A DNA stretch of 64,000 bases from Rhizobium leguminosarum bv. viciae USDA 2370 (GCF_002008365.1 NZ_MRDL01000036.1:237676-301675), one strand, 5' to 3'. Counted from the stretch's first letter, positions 35,573-45,585 are shown. The notes: a model not told the origin generated them from the letters alone. Numbers and translations are program-made.

Positions 35573-35649
35573 TGGCGCACCCGACAGGATTCGAACCTGT
35601 GACCTTTGGAATCGGAATCCAACACTCTATCCAGCTGAGCTACGGGTGC
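35573..35649 (-). tRNA. tRNA-Arg (anticodon CCG), transposon attachment site
   Basis: 77 nt including encoded CCA. The acceptor stem GCACCCG pairs with CGGGTGC. The anticodon stem TTGGA/TCCAA encloses the loop TTCCGAT, giving anticodon CCG (Arg, codon CGG). The T arm contains GGTTCGAATCC. The gene is intact, so insertion spared it: the target duplication starts at the base after CCA. Confidence 0.96.
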
Positions 35650-35791
35650 ATGCCGAAGGCGGTTTGAATCGCCTGTCCGATGGGTGGTTCTTAGCCTAGC
35701 TTGCGGCTGGCTTCAATCGCGAAATTCTCGGAAATACCGATGCTTGCGATTTGGCGGACGTTTTTATCCGTCAGTCCGGTGAATGCATATG

Positions 35792-35822
35792 AAAACTCCG
35801 CCGGCCTTGCGGGCGGCGGAGC
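35792..35822 (-). terminator. Rho-independent terminator of xylFHG
   Basis: On the minus strand, CTCCGCCGCC, loop, GGCCGGCGGAG, then TTTT. It lies 32 bp after the xylG stop. Confidence 0.8.
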
Positions 35823-35853
35823 GTGATTGTTGTCGACTGTCGCCTGGCGGCGG

Positions 35854-36636
35854 TCAGATCTGCATGGCGCCGGGGCCGGGGATTGCCTTTGGCGGCACTT
35901 TGCCGAGAATGATCATCCCCAGCACTTCGTCCTTGGTCACGTCCTCGGTGCGGGCATGGCCGACGACCTGGCCGTTTTTCATCACCGAGACGCGGTCGGC
36001 CAGATCGAAGACGTCATGGATGTCGTGGCTGATGAGGAAGATGCCGATGCCTTCCTTCTTCAGCTGCTTGATCAATTCGCCGACCTGCGCCGTCTCCTGG
36101 GGGCCGAGCGCTGCCGTCGGCTCGTCCATGATCAGGATGCGGGCGTTGAAGAGGATGGCACGGGCGATTGCCACCGATTGCCGCTGGCCGCCCGAGAGCG
36201 CCTTCACCGGTTCCTTGAAGCGCTTGAAGTTGGGGTTGAGGCGCCCCATCACCTCGCGGGCCGAGGCTTCCATCGCGACGTCATCGAGCGTGCCCCAGCG
36301 GGTCTTCAGCTCGCGGCCGAGATAGAGGTTGGCGGCGGCGTCGACATTGTCGGCGACGGCGAGCGTCTGGTAGATCGTCTCGATCCCGTATTTCTTGGCA
36401 TCGCGCGGATTGCGGATGTCGGCCGGTTCGCCGTTGATCAGGATCTCGCCGCCATCGCGCTTGTAGGCGCCGGAGAGGATCTTGATGAGCGTCGACTTGC
36501 CGGCGCCGTTGTGGCCGAGCAGGGCGACCACTTCGCCGGGGTAGAGATCGACCGAGGCATTGTCGACGGCGTGAATGCCGCCGAAGGAGATCGAGATGTT
36601 TTTCAGTTCCACGAGGGGAGTGCGTTGATCAGCCAT
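35854..36636 (-). CDS. xylG: Sugar ABC transporter ATP-binding protein, xylose type
   Basis: 260 aa, single ATPase domain. Walker [10 protein letters not shown], signature LSGGQRQ, Walker [12 protein letters not shown] and the switch histidine in LISHD are all present. Single-domain sugar ATPases of this length are typical of rhizobial FrcA/XylG, unlike the double-domain E. coli XylG. ATG 36636 is used because of GAGGAG upstream and because it lies 14 bp after the permease stop. It powers xylose uptake with XylH and XylF. A fructose (FrcA) role is the main alternative. Confidence 0.85.
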   Translation of the reverse strand: MADQRTPLVELKNISISFGGIHAVDNASVDLYPGEVVALLGHNGAGKSTLIKILSGAYKRDGGEILINGEPADIRNPRDAKKYGIETIYQTLAVADNVDAAANLYLGRELKTRWGTLDDVAMEASAREVMGRLNPNFKRFKEPVKALSGGQRQSVAIARAILFNARILIMDEPTAALGPQETAQVGELIKQLKKEGIGIFLISHDIHDVFDLADRVSVMKNGQVVGHARTEDVTKDEVLGMIILGKVPPKAIPGPGAMQI

Positions 36637-36650
36637 GTCTGGGGCTCCTC

Positions 36651-37964
36651 TCACTTGGCACGGGCGCGGTAGACGGTGTCGAGCCAGACCGCCACGACAA
36701 GGACGGTGCCGACGACGACGCTCTGCAGCGGCGTATCGACATGCGCGAGCACCATGCCCGATTGCAGCGACTGCATGACGAGCGCGCCGAGCATGGCGCC
36801 GGCGATGGTGCCGGTGCCGCCTGCCAGCGACGTTCCGCCGATGACGGCGGCGGCGATGGTGTAGAGCTCGTCGAGCGTACCCTGCGAGTTCGTTGCGGCA
36901 TTGAGGCGGGCGGTGGAAATCGCGGCCGCGATAGCGGCCAAAATGCCCATCAGCGCGAAGATGCGCACGGTGACCCAGCGGGTCTTGATACCGGCGAGCT
37001 CGGCCGCTTCGGGGTTGCCGCCAATCGCGAAGACATAGCGGCCGAAGCGCAGCCGGGTCGCGATGAAGGTCATGATGATGCCGACGACGATCGCGATCAA
37101 CACCGGCACGGCGATGCCGTAGGGAATGTCCAGGCCGGTTTCGGGCCAGGGAATATTGTTGGTCTCGGCATATTTCTTGGCGATGTTGATCGGCCAGTAA
37201 TAGCTGTTGGCGATCCAGACCGCGCCGAGGATGAGCACGCAGCTCAGGACCGCGAGGAAATATTCAGCCCACATCGGCCGGCGCGGGAAACCGAAGCGCC
37301 GGCGCTGCCGGCGTGAGCCGACGATGCTTGCGATGACGAAGAGGCAGGCGCCGATACCGACGATCCAGCTCCAGGTGGCGCCGATCGAGCCCTCGGCGCC
37401 GCCGCCCATGATGCGGAAGGTCTGGTCCATCGGGGCAACCGTCTGGCCGCTGGTGACGAGCCAGGTGGCGCCGCGCCAGACGAGCAGGCCGCCGAGCGTG
37501 ACGATGAAGGAGGGAACGTTGAGGAAGGCGATGATGATGCCCTGGAAGGCGCCGATCAGGCAGCCTGCCGCCAATCCGACCAGCAGCGTGATCGCCCAGG
37601 TGAAGGGGCTGTCGAAGCCGATATATTCCGGCAGGATCTTGGCCTGCGTCACGCCCATGATCATGCCGCAGAGGCCGAGCACGGAACCGACCGACAGGTC
37701 GATGTTGCGGGTGACGATGATCAGCACCATGCCCGTCGTCATGACGGCGATGTCGGTGGTCTGGACCGAGAGGTTCCAGAGATTGCGGGGGGTCAGGAAG
37801 AGACCGCCGGTGATGATGTGGAAACCGATCCAGATGATGATCAGCGCGCCGATCATGCCGAGCAGACGCGTGTCGATCTCGGTGGCGCGGAAGAAGCGGG
37901 TCACCGGACTGGCTTCCGCCGCTCGCGGTCCGCTTGATGTTGTGGATTTTACCATTTCGGCCAT
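36651..37964 (-). CDS. xylH: Sugar ABC transporter permease, XylH-like
   Basis: 437 aa with about ten hydrophobic segments, for example [34 protein letters not shown] and [17 protein letters not shown]. The family motif [15 protein letters not shown] is clear, and [18 protein letters not shown] is the coupling loop. The 420-440 aa length and central insertion match XylH, not the shorter RbsC. It lies 266 bp downstream of the xylF stop and 14 bp before xylG. Confidence 0.87.
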   Translation of the reverse strand: MAEMVKSTTSSGPRAAEASPVTRFFRATEIDTRLLGMIGALIIIWIGFHIITGGLFLTPRNLWNLSVQTTDIAVMTTGMVLIIVTRNIDLSVGSVLGLCGMIMGVTQAKILPEYIGFDSPFTWAITLLVGLAAGCLIGAFQGIIIAFLNVPSFIVTLGGLLVWRGATWLVTSGQTVAPMDQTFRIMGGGAEGSIGATWSWIVGIGACLFVIASIVGSRRQRRRFGFPRRPMWAEYFLAVLSCVLILGAVWIANSYYWPINIAKKYAETNNIPWPETGLDIPYGIAVPVLIAIVVGIIMTFIATRLRFGRYVFAIGGNPEAAELAGIKTRWVTVRIFALMGILAAIAAAISTARLNAATNSQGTLDELYTIAAAVIGGTSLAGGTGTIAGAMLGALVMQSLQSGMVLAHVDTPLQSVVVGTVLVVAVWLDTVYRARAK

Positions 37965-38230
37965 GGGTTTGCCGTTCCCCCACTTTGTTTGGACGGACGC
38001 GCCGGCGTGCTAGAGGCTGCCATCAGCGTCATGCGTCTGTTCTTCAACTCACCACCGCGATGCTTCCGGAAACCGGTCGCGTGGTGTCGCGACACCGTTC
38101 CGGCAGGGAATGAAAACCCGCGATGGTGCGGCGAGGCGGAGAAAACTTCGTTATTGGAATTCTCATCCGCATCCAGCGCCGCAACGGTGTTCCGCTGCGG
38201 CGCCGGCAATTTCAGTTTACAGCCCGTGGC
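37965..38230. other. xylF-xylH intergenic region
   Basis: 266 bp within the operon containing the 12-bp perfect palindrome GTGTCGCGACAC (about 38085-38096) and other G+C-rich inverted repeats. Such spacers often stabilise or separate the abundant binding-protein mRNA from the membrane-component mRNA; this is inference. Confidence 0.4.
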
Positions 38231-39271
38231 TTACTTGCAGGCAGCGACGCTGTCTGCCTTGACGCCCTGGCACGCTTCAGCCTTGGAGATCCAGCCGGCG
38301 TCGATGACGACGTTCAGGTTTTCCTTGGTGATCGCAAGCGGCTTCAGGAAGACCGACTGCATTTCGACGCCCTTGGGGCCGCCCTTGAAAGCCTGGGCGC
38401 CGTCGATCTTGCTCATGTCCTTGCCGCCGGCGAGGTCGAGAGCGATTTCAGCGGCGCGCTTGCCGAGTTCGCGGCTGTCCTTCCAGACGGAAACCGTCTG
38501 CGTGCCGAGAGCGATGCGGTTGAGCGCTGCCTTGTCACCGTCCTGGCCGGAAACCGGAACGGAGCCGGCGAGGCCCTGTGCGTCGAGAGCAGCGATCGCG
38601 CCGCCGGCGGTGCCGTCGTTCGATGCGACGACGGCGTCAACCTTGTTGTTGTTGGCGGTCAGGAACTGCTCCATGTTGCGCTGAGCGTTCTCCGGCAGCC
38701 AGCCGTCCGTATAGGCCTCGCCGACATTCTTGATCTTGCCGGCGTCGATGGCGGCCTTCAGCACTTCCTGCTGGCCCGAGAACAGGAAGTCAGCATTCGG
38801 ATCGGAAGACGAGCCCTTGATGAAGACGTAATTGCCTTCCGGCTTGGCCTTGAAAACGCCCTCAGCCTGCAGGCGGCCGACTTCCTTGTTGTCGAAGGTG
38901 ATGTAGAAGGCAGCCGGGTTTTCGATCAGGCGGTCATAGCCGACGACCGGGATGCCTTCAGCGGCGGCCTTTTCGATCGCCGGGCCGATTGCGTCGGAGT
39001 CCTGGGCGAGAATGATCAGCGCGTTGGCGCCCTGCGAGATCAGCGATTCGACGTCGGTAAGCTGCTTTGCGGCAGAAGACTGCGCGTCAGCGGAAATATA
39101 CTTGGCGCCCTTGGCTTCGAGAGCCTTCTTGATGGCGGCTTCGTCCGTCTTCCAGCGTTCTTCCTGGAAATTCGACCAGGAAACACCGACGACGAGATCG
39201 GCAGCCATGGCAGCGGTATGCACGGAAACGAGGATGGCCGCACCGGCCATCAATTTCAAAATAGACTTCAT
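38231..39271 (-). CDS. xylF: Periplasmic D-xylose-binding protein XylF
   Basis: 346 aa. Sec signal peptide [25 protein letters not shown], then the periplasmic-binding fold typical of xylose receptors: [71 protein letters not shown] and [12 protein letters not shown]. The ATG at 39271 follows GGAGGACATT. First gene of xylFHG, divergent from a ROK-family repressor. Confidence 0.9.
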   Translation of the reverse strand: MKSILKLMAGAAILVSVHTAAMAADLVVGVSWSNFQEERWKTDEAAIKKALEAKGAKYISADAQSSAAKQLTDVESLISQGANALIILAQDSDAIGPAIEKAAAEGIPVVGYDRLIENPAAFYITFDNKEVGRLQAEGVFKAKPEGNYVFIKGSSSDPNADFLFSGQQEVLKAAIDAGKIKNVGEAYTDGWLPENAQRNMEQFLTANNNKVDAVVASNDGTAGGAIAALDAQGLAGSVPVSGQDGDKAALNRIALGTQTVSVWKDSRELGKRAAEIALDLAGGKDMSKIDGAQAFKGGPKGVEMQSVFLKPLAITKENLNVVIDAGWISKAEACQGVKADSVAACK

Positions 39272-39357
39272 AATGTCCTCCCGAGTGGATTGCGACCGGC
39301 CCAGCCCATGCTTCCTCCGGCCACCGCGAAAAGCTGTCGAGAAAGGTTCGGATTTTT

Positions 39358-39376
39358 TTCTCGACAGTCGAGAAAT
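39358..39376. promoter_or_regulatory. Candidate operator for the ROK repressor upstream of xylF
   Basis: TTTCTCGACAGTCGAGAAA is a perfect 19-bp palindrome with central A, in the divergent xylF/ROK-gene promoter. A further half-site GTCGAGAAA lies at 39337-39345. Confidence 0.65.
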
Positions 39377-39498
39377 TTAGTGTCAGAGATTTTTTCAACT
39401 GTCAACACTGCACTGCCGGCTTAATTTCCTTGCGAAACATCGGCTGGAGATGCAGTGGAAACCAAGGGTGGAGCAAGCAGGGAGAGAGGGCGGCGTTC

Positions 39499-40740
39499 AT
39501 GCTGACCAAGTCGAGCACGGAGCTGGTCCGGCAGAGAAACAGCGTGCTCGTGCTGTCCGTGCTGCGTCGCCACGGTGCGCTCGCGCATACCGAAATATCC
39601 GATTTCACCGGGCTGTCGTCGGCCACCATCACGGCCATTACCACTGAGCTGGAAAAAGCCCAGATCATCGAAAAATCTGAACATCAGCCGGCAAGCGGCC
39701 GCGGCCGGCCGCGCGTGCTGCTGCGGCAGCGACGCGATTGCGGCTATCTCATCGTCGTCATCATCTCCTCGGATGCTGTGCAATATTCGCTGGTCGATTA
39801 TGCCGGCAAGCTGATCGACCGCTTCAGCGAGGAACGTTCGCATGATCCTGCGGGTGCTGGCCGCTTCGTCGCGGCAGTGCGGGCCGGGCTTTTGCGCATT
39901 CTCGATCGCTCGAAGATCAGCCAAGAAAAGGTGCTGCTGATCTCGATCAGCAGCAAGGGGCTGGTCAATTCCACCGAGCCGGTTCTCGTCTGGTCGCCGA
40001 TTTTCGGCAGTGACCAGATCGATTTCGAATCGGCACTGCGGCCGGAATGGCAGGCCAAGGTGATCCTCGACAACGAGACGCTATTGGTCGCGGCAGCGCT
40101 CGGCGCGCGTGAAGAGATGGTGAAAGGCGCCGATTTCCGTTCGCTCGCCGCCCTTTCGCTCGGCCATAGCGTCGGGCTCGGCATCGTCAGGCGCGGAAAC
40201 CAGACGGGCCAGGAGATATCGGCGCCGAATTTCGGGCACATGCTGCACATGGCCAATGGTGGGCTCTGCCGCTGCGGCACCCGCGGCTGCATCGAGGCCT
40301 ATGCCGGTTTCTACGCGATCCTGCGCAGCGCCTTCGAGGTGCCGCTCGATACGATTCCGGCAAAGTTCGTGCCGGTGGCGGAACTGGACAAGATCGCCGC
40401 CAAGGCGCGCCAGGGCCACCGCGTCCCCGCCTTCGCCTTTCGCCAGGCAGGGCTGGCGCTCGGCAACGGGCTGTCGCGCATGCTGAGCCTGACGGAGCGC
40501 ATGCCGATCGCCATCACCGGGCCGGGCACGCGCTATTACGACCTTCTCCGGCAAGGGATCGAAGAGGGTCTGGGGCAGTCGCATATCGTGCGCATGGAAG
40601 GCATGCCCGAGATCAGGGTGGTGGCCGACGAGCAGATCCTGGTCTTCGAAGGACATCTGAACCGAGCGCTGTCAGTGATCGACGAGGATATCGTTCTCTC
40701 GGGCGTGCAGGGATCGGCGGCCACTCAAGAGACGGATTGA
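39499..40740 (+). CDS. xylR: ROK-family transcriptional repressor, XylR-like
   Basis: 413 aa. The N-terminal winged helix (LRRHGALAHTEISDFTGLSSATITAIT) is followed by the ROK sugar-kinase-like domain. The zinc site reads GGLCRCGTRGCIEAYAG and the glucose/xylose site region SLGHSVGLGIVRRGNQTGQEI. I start at ATG 39499; upstream in-frame codons from 39430 lack a ribosome site and do not read as ROK sequence. Divergent from xylFHG, with a good palindrome between, so it most likely represses xylose uptake until the sugar binds. Confidence 0.83.
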   Translation: MLTKSSTELVRQRNSVLVLSVLRRHGALAHTEISDFTGLSSATITAITTELEKAQIIEKSEHQPASGRGRPRVLLRQRRDCGYLIVVIISSDAVQYSLVDYAGKLIDRFSEERSHDPAGAGRFVAAVRAGLLRILDRSKISQEKVLLISISSKGLVNSTEPVLVWSPIFGSDQIDFESALRPEWQAKVILDNETLLVAAALGAREEMVKGADFRSLAALSLGHSVGLGIVRRGNQTGQEISAPNFGHMLHMANGGLCRCGTRGCIEAYAGFYAILRSAFEVPLDTIPAKFVPVAELDKIAAKARQGHRVPAFAFRQAGLALGNGLSRMLSLTERMPIAITGPGTRYYDLLRQGIEEGLGQSHIVRMEGMPEIRVVADEQILVFEGHLNRALSVIDEDIVLSGVQGSAATQETD

Positions 40741-40860
40741 GGGTTTCTTTCAACCGGCGTCTGGGGATCGCAGCAGCAACGGGCTAGTCTGTAGTATGCG
40801 ACTTGAGGGGGGTGCGACACAGCACGTTGCCTGTTTGAACGAATGTCTGCCAAACGCGAA

Positions 40861-40883
40861 ATGGCCGGGCGGGTGCCCGGCCA
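40861..40883. terminator. Bidirectional hairpin between the ROK gene and idhA
   Basis: ATGGCCGGGC, GGT, GCCCGGCCAT: a near-perfect stem of 10 bp placed between two converging genes. Confidence 0.7.
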
Positions 40884-40916
40884 TCTCATGCATGGCTTCC
40901 GGTCGGGAGAGGGCCG

Positions 40917-41909
40917 TCAGCCGATCTTGATAAGCTTGCCTTCCTTAACGGACTGAACCGCGGCATCGGCGAGCGCGAGCGCTGCGAGACCATCGGCGCC
41001 TGATGGAGAGATCTTGGAGCCCTTCTCGATCGCGGCGATGAAGGCTGCGATTTCGTTGGCATAGGCTTCGGTATAACGGGTCATGAAGAAGTCATGCAGC
41101 GGCGGGCGGGTGTAGCCTTCGCCGTTTGCGACTTCGATGGAGACCGGGCGCTGGTTTTCGGCCGAGACGAGGCCCTTGGAGCCGTGTGCTTCGATGCGCT
41201 GGTCGTAGCCATAGGTGGCGCGGCGGGAATTGGAGATGATGGCCTGCTTGCCGGATTTCGTCTGCAGGATCACCGAGACGCTGTCATAGTCGCCAGCTTC
41301 GCCGATCGCCTTGTCGACGAGAACTGCAGCGGTCGCGAAAACCGACACCGGTTCTTCGCCGAGCAGGAAGCGGGCCATGTCGAAGTCATGGATCGTCATG
41401 TCGCGGAAGATACCGCCGGAGCGCTTGATGTAATCGACCGGCGGAGCGCCGGGGTCACGCGAGGTGATCGTCACCATTTCGACATCGCCGATCTTGCCTT
41501 CGTCGATGACTTTGCGCACCGCCATGAAATGCGGGTCGAAGCGGCGGTTGAAGCCAACCATCAGCTTGGCGCCGGTCTCTTCGACCACCTTGATGCAGGC
41601 CTTGACGCGGGCGACGTCGAGATCGATCGGCTTTTCGCAGAAGATCGCCTTGCCGGCGCGGGCGAAGCGCTCGATCAGATCGGCATGGGTATCCGTCGGC
41701 GTACAGATGACGACGGCGTCGATATCCTTGGCTGCCTCGATCGCCTCGATGGTGCGGACTTCGCAGCCATAGGCGGAGGCGATCGCTTCGGCGGCCTGCG
41801 GAAAGGCGTCGGCGACCGCGACGAGCGTCGCATTGGCGTCGCCGCTGACGGCCTTTGCATGGACCTTGCCGATGCGGCCGGCGCCGAGAAGACCAAATCT
41901 CACTGTCAT
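40917..41909 (-). CDS. idhA: Inositol 2-dehydrogenase (Gfo/Idh/MocA family)
   Basis: 330 aa from ATG 41909, preceded by GGGAGG; the longer frame to 41993 has no ribosome site. The Rossmann motif FGLLGAGRIGKVHAK opens the protein. The family catalytic stretch FCEKPIDLD supplies the Lys, and RDMTIHDFDMARFLLGEE supplies the Asp/His region. Length matches rhizobial IdhA, which oxidises myo-inositol to scyllo-inosose with NAD. The rest of the inositol pathway is not in this window, so a related sugar substrate is possible. Confidence 0.82.
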   Translation of the reverse strand: MTVRFGLLGAGRIGKVHAKAVSGDANATLVAVADAFPQAAEAIASAYGCEVRTIEAIEAAKDIDAVVICTPTDTHADLIERFARAGKAIFCEKPIDLDVARVKACIKVVEETGAKLMVGFNRRFDPHFMAVRKVIDEGKIGDVEMVTITSRDPGAPPVDYIKRSGGIFRDMTIHDFDMARFLLGEEPVSVFATAAVLVDKAIGEAGDYDSVSVILQTKSGKQAIISNSRRATYGYDQRIEAHGSKGLVSAENQRPVSIEVANGEGYTRPPLHDFFMTRYTEAYANEIAAFIAAIEKGSKISPSGADGLAALALADAAVQSVKEGKLIKIG

Positions 41910-42026
41910 TCTAACCTCCCTTGAATTCGGAACAAATAAACCGAATTGCCAATATTCTGGAATTTTCATTCCATCTTCTGTGGACCGCGTCAAGCCCGCG
42001 GATCTTTCACATTTGCAAGATTCGAA

Positions 42027-42066
42027 CCAGAGCCCTTCATGGTCGGCCAGAGCCTTTCATGGTCGG
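42027..42066. repeat. Tandem 20-bp duplication upstream of idhA
   Basis: CCAGAGCCCTTCATGGTCGG at 42027-42046 is followed at once by CCAGAGCCTTTCATGGTCGG at 42047-42066, one mismatch. It lies about 120-160 bp upstream of the idhA start in the 333-bp idhA/42243 intergenic region, which otherwise shows nothing clear. Confidence 0.75.
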
Positions 42067-42242
42067 ATTGACGTATTCTGCCGGAGCAGGTTTTGGTCAG
42101 GGCAGAGCCGATCGCCTCTGATCCTGGCGGAAAGCGCCCGGCCTTTCAGCCAAGAGACTACTTTAATCTGGCCAGGAAAGGCTCTAGAGACAATCGCGGC
42201 ACGGGCCGAAGGCAGTGCGACAAATGCGACCGCGGGGCAGGA

Positions 42243-42524
42243 ATGAAACTCATCGATCCGAATCATCCGGCATATCGGCGCCTCTGGGTGCGGATTGCCA
42301 TCGTTGCCGTTTGCTTCGGCTGGGCCGTGGTCGAACTTGTCACCGGCGATCCGTTCTGGGCGGTGCTGGCCGGCGGGGCAGGCGCCTATTCCTTCTATAT
42401 GCTGTTCTGGACCTTCAATCCGCAGCCTCCGGCCATCGAGCCGCCCGCGCAGCCTGACGCCGAGGACGAGGACGAAGCCGCGGCGGCCGCTGAAAAACCT
42501 TCGAAGGACGGGCAGGCGGAATAG
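42243..42524 (+). CDS. Small membrane protein, 93 aa
   Basis: Starts at ATG 42243 after GGGGCAGGA. Two adjacent hydrophobic segments (WVRIAIVAVCFGWAVVELV and FWAVLAGGAGAYSFYMLFW) form a probable helical hairpin in the inner membrane. They are followed by a proline-rich then acidic cytoplasmic tail (EDEDEAAAAAEKPSKDG). Family unknown. It converges with the next gene; their stops are adjacent. Confidence 0.75.
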   Translation: MKLIDPNHPAYRRLWVRIAIVAVCFGWAVVELVTGDPFWAVLAGGAGAYSFYMLFWTFNPQPPAIEPPAQPDAEDEDEAAAAAEKPSKDGQAE

Positions 42525-42995
42525 TCAGCGGCTCAATCGCCGCAGCGCTTCGTCGATCAGCAGATTGGCCAGCATCATGCGCTTCGTCGCATTGTCACGG
42601 AAGGGCAATGCTACGCCATCGGGATGATTGGCGCGGGCGAAGGCGCGGCGCTTCTCGCGGAGCATCAGTGGCGTATCGGCGGCGGAGATCGCCAGTTCGG
42701 CGGCAACCTCCTGCGGTGCCGTGCGGGTGAGATGATCCGGCATGACGGGCCCGGCTGGAGGCGCAGGCGCGGGTTTCTGCACGACCCCAGCGGCAGCATC
42801 GAGATCCAGATTGTCGAAATAAGCCTGGCCGACGCGTTGCGACGCGACTGAAACGCCCTCCATGACATCGAAGGCAAGCCCGGTGCCGAGGCCGGACACG
42901 CGATGGGTGGCCGGCGCTTCGGCGTCTTCGGCCGTCTCGTCCTCCGCCTTCAGCCGCTCGAGGACTGATTGAAATACCGACTGCCCGAACAGCAT
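42525..42995 (-). CDS. Small protein with a J-domain-like C-terminus, 156 aa
   Basis: ATG 42995 chosen; the longer frame runs into a palindromic repeat. The last 45 residues, MLREKRRAFARANHPDGV then MMLANLLIDEALRRL, contain the HPD tripeptide between two helices, as in J domains of DnaK co-chaperones, though the first helix is short. The N-terminal part is acidic and proline-rich. A DnaK-related role is possible but unproven. Confidence 0.65.
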   Translation of the reverse strand: MLFGQSVFQSVLERLKAEDETAEDAEAPATHRVSGLGTGLAFDVMEGVSVASQRVGQAYFDNLDLDAAAGVVQKPAPAPPAGPVMPDHLTRTAPQEVAAELAISAADTPLMLREKRRAFARANHPDGVALPFRDNATKRMMLANLLIDEALRRLSR

Positions 42996-43007
42996 CCGCC
43001 TTCCTTG

Positions 43008-43105
43008 AGAGCATTTCCGTTTTTCTTCGAACCACGGAAATGCTCTATCTCCTTGTTCACGCAATTCCGGATGCAAAACCGCTGCACACTTTTGCTGGAA
43101 TTGCT
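43008..43105. repeat. Rhizobial palindromic intergenic repeat (RIME-like)
   Basis: AGAGCATTTCCGT and ACGGAAATGCTCT form a 13-bp stem at 43008-43046. A second arm with GCAATTCCGG and CCGGAATT-like complementarity follows to 43105. Sequences like this occur between genes many times in Rhizobium genomes; identification is from memory. Confidence 0.7.
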
Positions 43106-43153
43106 CCAGGCGCATTAAAGGAGAGCAAGATGGCGCAGGGCTTGCGGGTGTCG

Positions 43154-44158
43154 TCAGCCGGCCTGCTTGCGGCTCTCCTCGAGGATGATGTCGTAGAGCA
43201 GCCTTGCGCTCGGCGGCAGCGCCCGCTCCCTCGCCGTGATCATGCTGTAGGGCTTGACGTTGATGTCGAAATCGATCGGCAGCATGCATACGTCCGAGGC
43301 ATTCGAGCCTTGGCTGGCAAGGAACTGGGCGACGTCGACGGCGACCGGAGCGATCGCATCGGATTCGCAGATGATGGCGCAGGTCAGAAGCAGCGAGGAG
43401 GTGTTGACGATATTTTCCGGCAGCGCCACACCCTGCGACAGGAAAACGTCTTCGATCGTGCGGCGCAGCAGGGTGCCCGGCGGCTGGAACACCCAGTCAT
43501 AATCCCTCACGTCGGAAAGGCTGCTGGTCTTTTGCTTCATGAGCGGATGGCAGCTGCGCACGATCAGGCAAGCCCGCTCGATGCCGATCTCCGTCACCTC
43601 GAACAGGCGCGGGTTGAGATCATCGGGAATGCGGCCGATGATGAAGTCATGGCGGGCGGCGAGCAGTTCGCGGGCAAGCACGTTGCTCGTCTCCACCTGG
43701 ATGTTGATCTCGATGCCGGGATAGGCCTTGCGCACCTTGTTGATCGCCGGCACGACGAGGCTCATGGCCGGCGCCGTCACCGAGCCGATGAAGACCGAGC
43801 CGCCCTTGCCGCTTTTCAGTTCGCCGATCTCGCGGCTCGCCTCGCGCAGTTCCAAAAGGATCTTCCGGGCTCTCCGGGCAAGCGCTGCGCCGAAGGTCGT
43901 CAGCACCACGCCGCGGGCCACGCGCTCATAGAGAGATGTCTTGGTGATTGATTCCATTTCGGACAACATCCGCGATGCGGCGGGCTGCGAAATGTTCAGA
44001 ACCTCCGCTGCGGCGGAAATCTGTCCGCTATCTTCGATTGCGACGATCATCCGCAGGTGATTCAACTTAAGTCCTGCACGCAAAAGGCTGTCATCGCCGA
44101 AATTATCGCTGTGGATATCGACGTGATCCATCAAAAATGGCTCAGAAATAACCGTCAT
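43154..44158 (-). CDS. gbpR: GbpR, LysR-type regulator of chvE-ggu
   Basis: 334 aa from ATG 44158, preceded by GAGGAGG at a 9-bp spacing. Helix-turn-helix at about 30-60 (IVAIEDSGQISAAAEVLNISQPAASRML) and a LysR effector domain to the end. It lies divergent from chvE, exactly as Agrobacterium gbpR, which activates chvE in response to L-arabinose, galactose and fucose. The operator should be in the 270-bp gap, where TTGACA (44246-44251) may be the chvE -35. Confidence 0.85.
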   Translation of the reverse strand: MTVISEPFLMDHVDIHSDNFGDDSLLRAGLKLNHLRMIVAIEDSGQISAAAEVLNISQPAASRMLSEMESITKTSLYERVARGVVLTTFGAALARRARKILLELREASREIGELKSGKGGSVFIGSVTAPAMSLVVPAINKVRKAYPGIEINIQVETSNVLARELLAARHDFIIGRIPDDLNPRLFEVTEIGIERACLIVRSCHPLMKQKTSSLSDVRDYDWVFQPPGTLLRRTIEDVFLSQGVALPENIVNTSSLLLTCAIICESDAIAPVAVDVAQFLASQGSNASDVCMLPIDFDINVKPYSMITARERALPPSARLLYDIILEESRKQAG

Positions 44159-44428
44159 GGTTGCAGCCTCCTCGCTGCGCTCCATCAAAAGTAATACTTT
44201 TTAACGATATACCAAAATTGTTATGCACGTTAGCACTTATTCTATTTGACAGTTATAGGAATCCATACCAGTTTGCCGCCGTGTGCTGGTTGGCACTCAA
44301 CACGTGTGAGATCGTGGAGGAGACCTACTTCGTTTCTCACCATCTGAAGTAACTATCCAATACGGAACCTGCCACAGTTTCGGGGCGGGCGATTTTTCGT
44401 CCGCTGCTTATTAACAAGGGAGAGAGAA

Positions 44429-45493
44429 ATGAAATCCATTATCTCATTGATGGCTGCGGCTGCCTTCGGCGTCGCTTCGTTCGTTGCGCCGGCTCTGGCC
44501 GCGGATAAGGGCACTGTCGGTATTGCGATGCCGACCAAGGCTTCGGCCCGCTGGATCGACGACGGCAACAACATCGTCAAGCAGCTCCAGGCTGCCGGTT
44601 ACGGCACTGACCTGCAGTATGGCGACGACGACATTCCGAACCAGCTTTCGCAGATCGAAAACATGGTCACCAAGGGTGCCAAGGTTCTCGTCATCGCTTC
44701 GATCGACGGCACGACGCTTTCTGACGTTCTCCAGAAGGCACACGACGCCGGCATCAAGGTCATCGCTTATGACCGTCTGATCCGCGATTCGGGTAACGTC
44801 GACTACTACGCGACGTTCGACAACTTCCAGGTCGGCGTTCTGCAGGCTGGCTCCATCGTTGACGGCCTCGGCCTCAAGGACGGCAAGGGCCCTTTCAACA
44901 TCGAACTGTTCGGCGGCTCGCCTGACGACAACAACGCCTTCTTCTTCTATGATGGCGCAATGTCCGTTCTGCAGCCCTACATCGACAGCGGCAAGCTCGT
45001 CGTGAAGTCCGGCCAGACCGGCATGGACAAGGTCGGCACGCTGCGTTGGGATCCGGCAACGGCCCAGGCCCGCATGGACAACCTGCTCTCGGCCAACTAC
45101 ACCGACGCCAAGGTCGATGCCGTTCTGTCGCCTTACGACGGTCTGTCCATCGGTATCATCTCCTCGCTGAAGGGCGTTGGTTACGGTACTGCGGCTCAGC
45201 CGCTCCCGATCGTCACCGGTCAGGATGCTGAAATCCCGTCGGTCAAGTCGATCATCGCTGGCGAACAGCACTCGACGATCTTCAAGGACACCCGCGAACT
45301 CGCCAAGGTCACCGTTGCCATGGTCGATGCCGTGATGTCGGGCAAGGAGCCCGAGGTCAACGACACGAAGACCTACGACAACGGCGTCAAGGTCGTCCCG
45401 TCCTATCTGCTGAAGCCGGTTGCCGTCGACAAGACCAACTACAAGCAGATCCTCGTCGACAGCGGTTACTACTCTGAAGACAAGCTGAAGTAA
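44429..45493 (+). CDS. chvE: ChvE, periplasmic multiple-sugar-binding protein
   Basis: 354 aa. Signal peptide [26 protein letters not shown], then [24 protein letters not shown] and the usual sugar-receptor motifs ([67 protein letters not shown]). ATG follows GGGAGAG. It feeds L-arabinose, galactose and related sugars to GguA/GguB. In agrobacteria it also passes a sugar signal to VirA, which is not present here. First gene of the operon and separated from gguA by a strong hairpin. Confidence 0.93.
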   Translation: MKSIISLMAAAAFGVASFVAPALAADKGTVGIAMPTKASARWIDDGNNIVKQLQAAGYGTDLQYGDDDIPNQLSQIENMVTKGAKVLVIASIDGTTLSDVLQKAHDAGIKVIAYDRLIRDSGNVDYYATFDNFQVGVLQAGSIVDGLGLKDGKGPFNIELFGGSPDDNNAFFFYDGAMSVLQPYIDSGKLVVKSGQTGMDKVGTLRWDPATAQARMDNLLSANYTDAKVDAVLSPYDGLSIGIISSLKGVGYGTAAQPLPIVTGQDAEIPSVKSIIAGEQHSTIFKDTRELAKVTVAMVDAVMSGKEPEVNDTKTYDNGVKVVPSYLLKPVAVDKTNYKQILVDSGYYSEDKLK

Positions 45494-45500
45494 TGAGAAG

Positions 45501-45530
45501 GACCGGAGCCCGCGCTTGCGGGTTCCGGTC
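45501..45530 (+). terminator. Hairpin between chvE and gguA, probable attenuator
   Basis: GACCGGAGCCCGC, gctt, GCGGGTTCCGGTC followed by TTCGATTTTA. Strong stem with a short T-rich tail; likely lets most transcripts end or be protected after chvE so that the binding protein is made in excess. Confidence 0.75.
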
Positions 45531-45585
45531 TTCGATTTTATGATCGCCCAGCCGCTTGACGGCTGCAGGCGCTGGAACTTTGACT

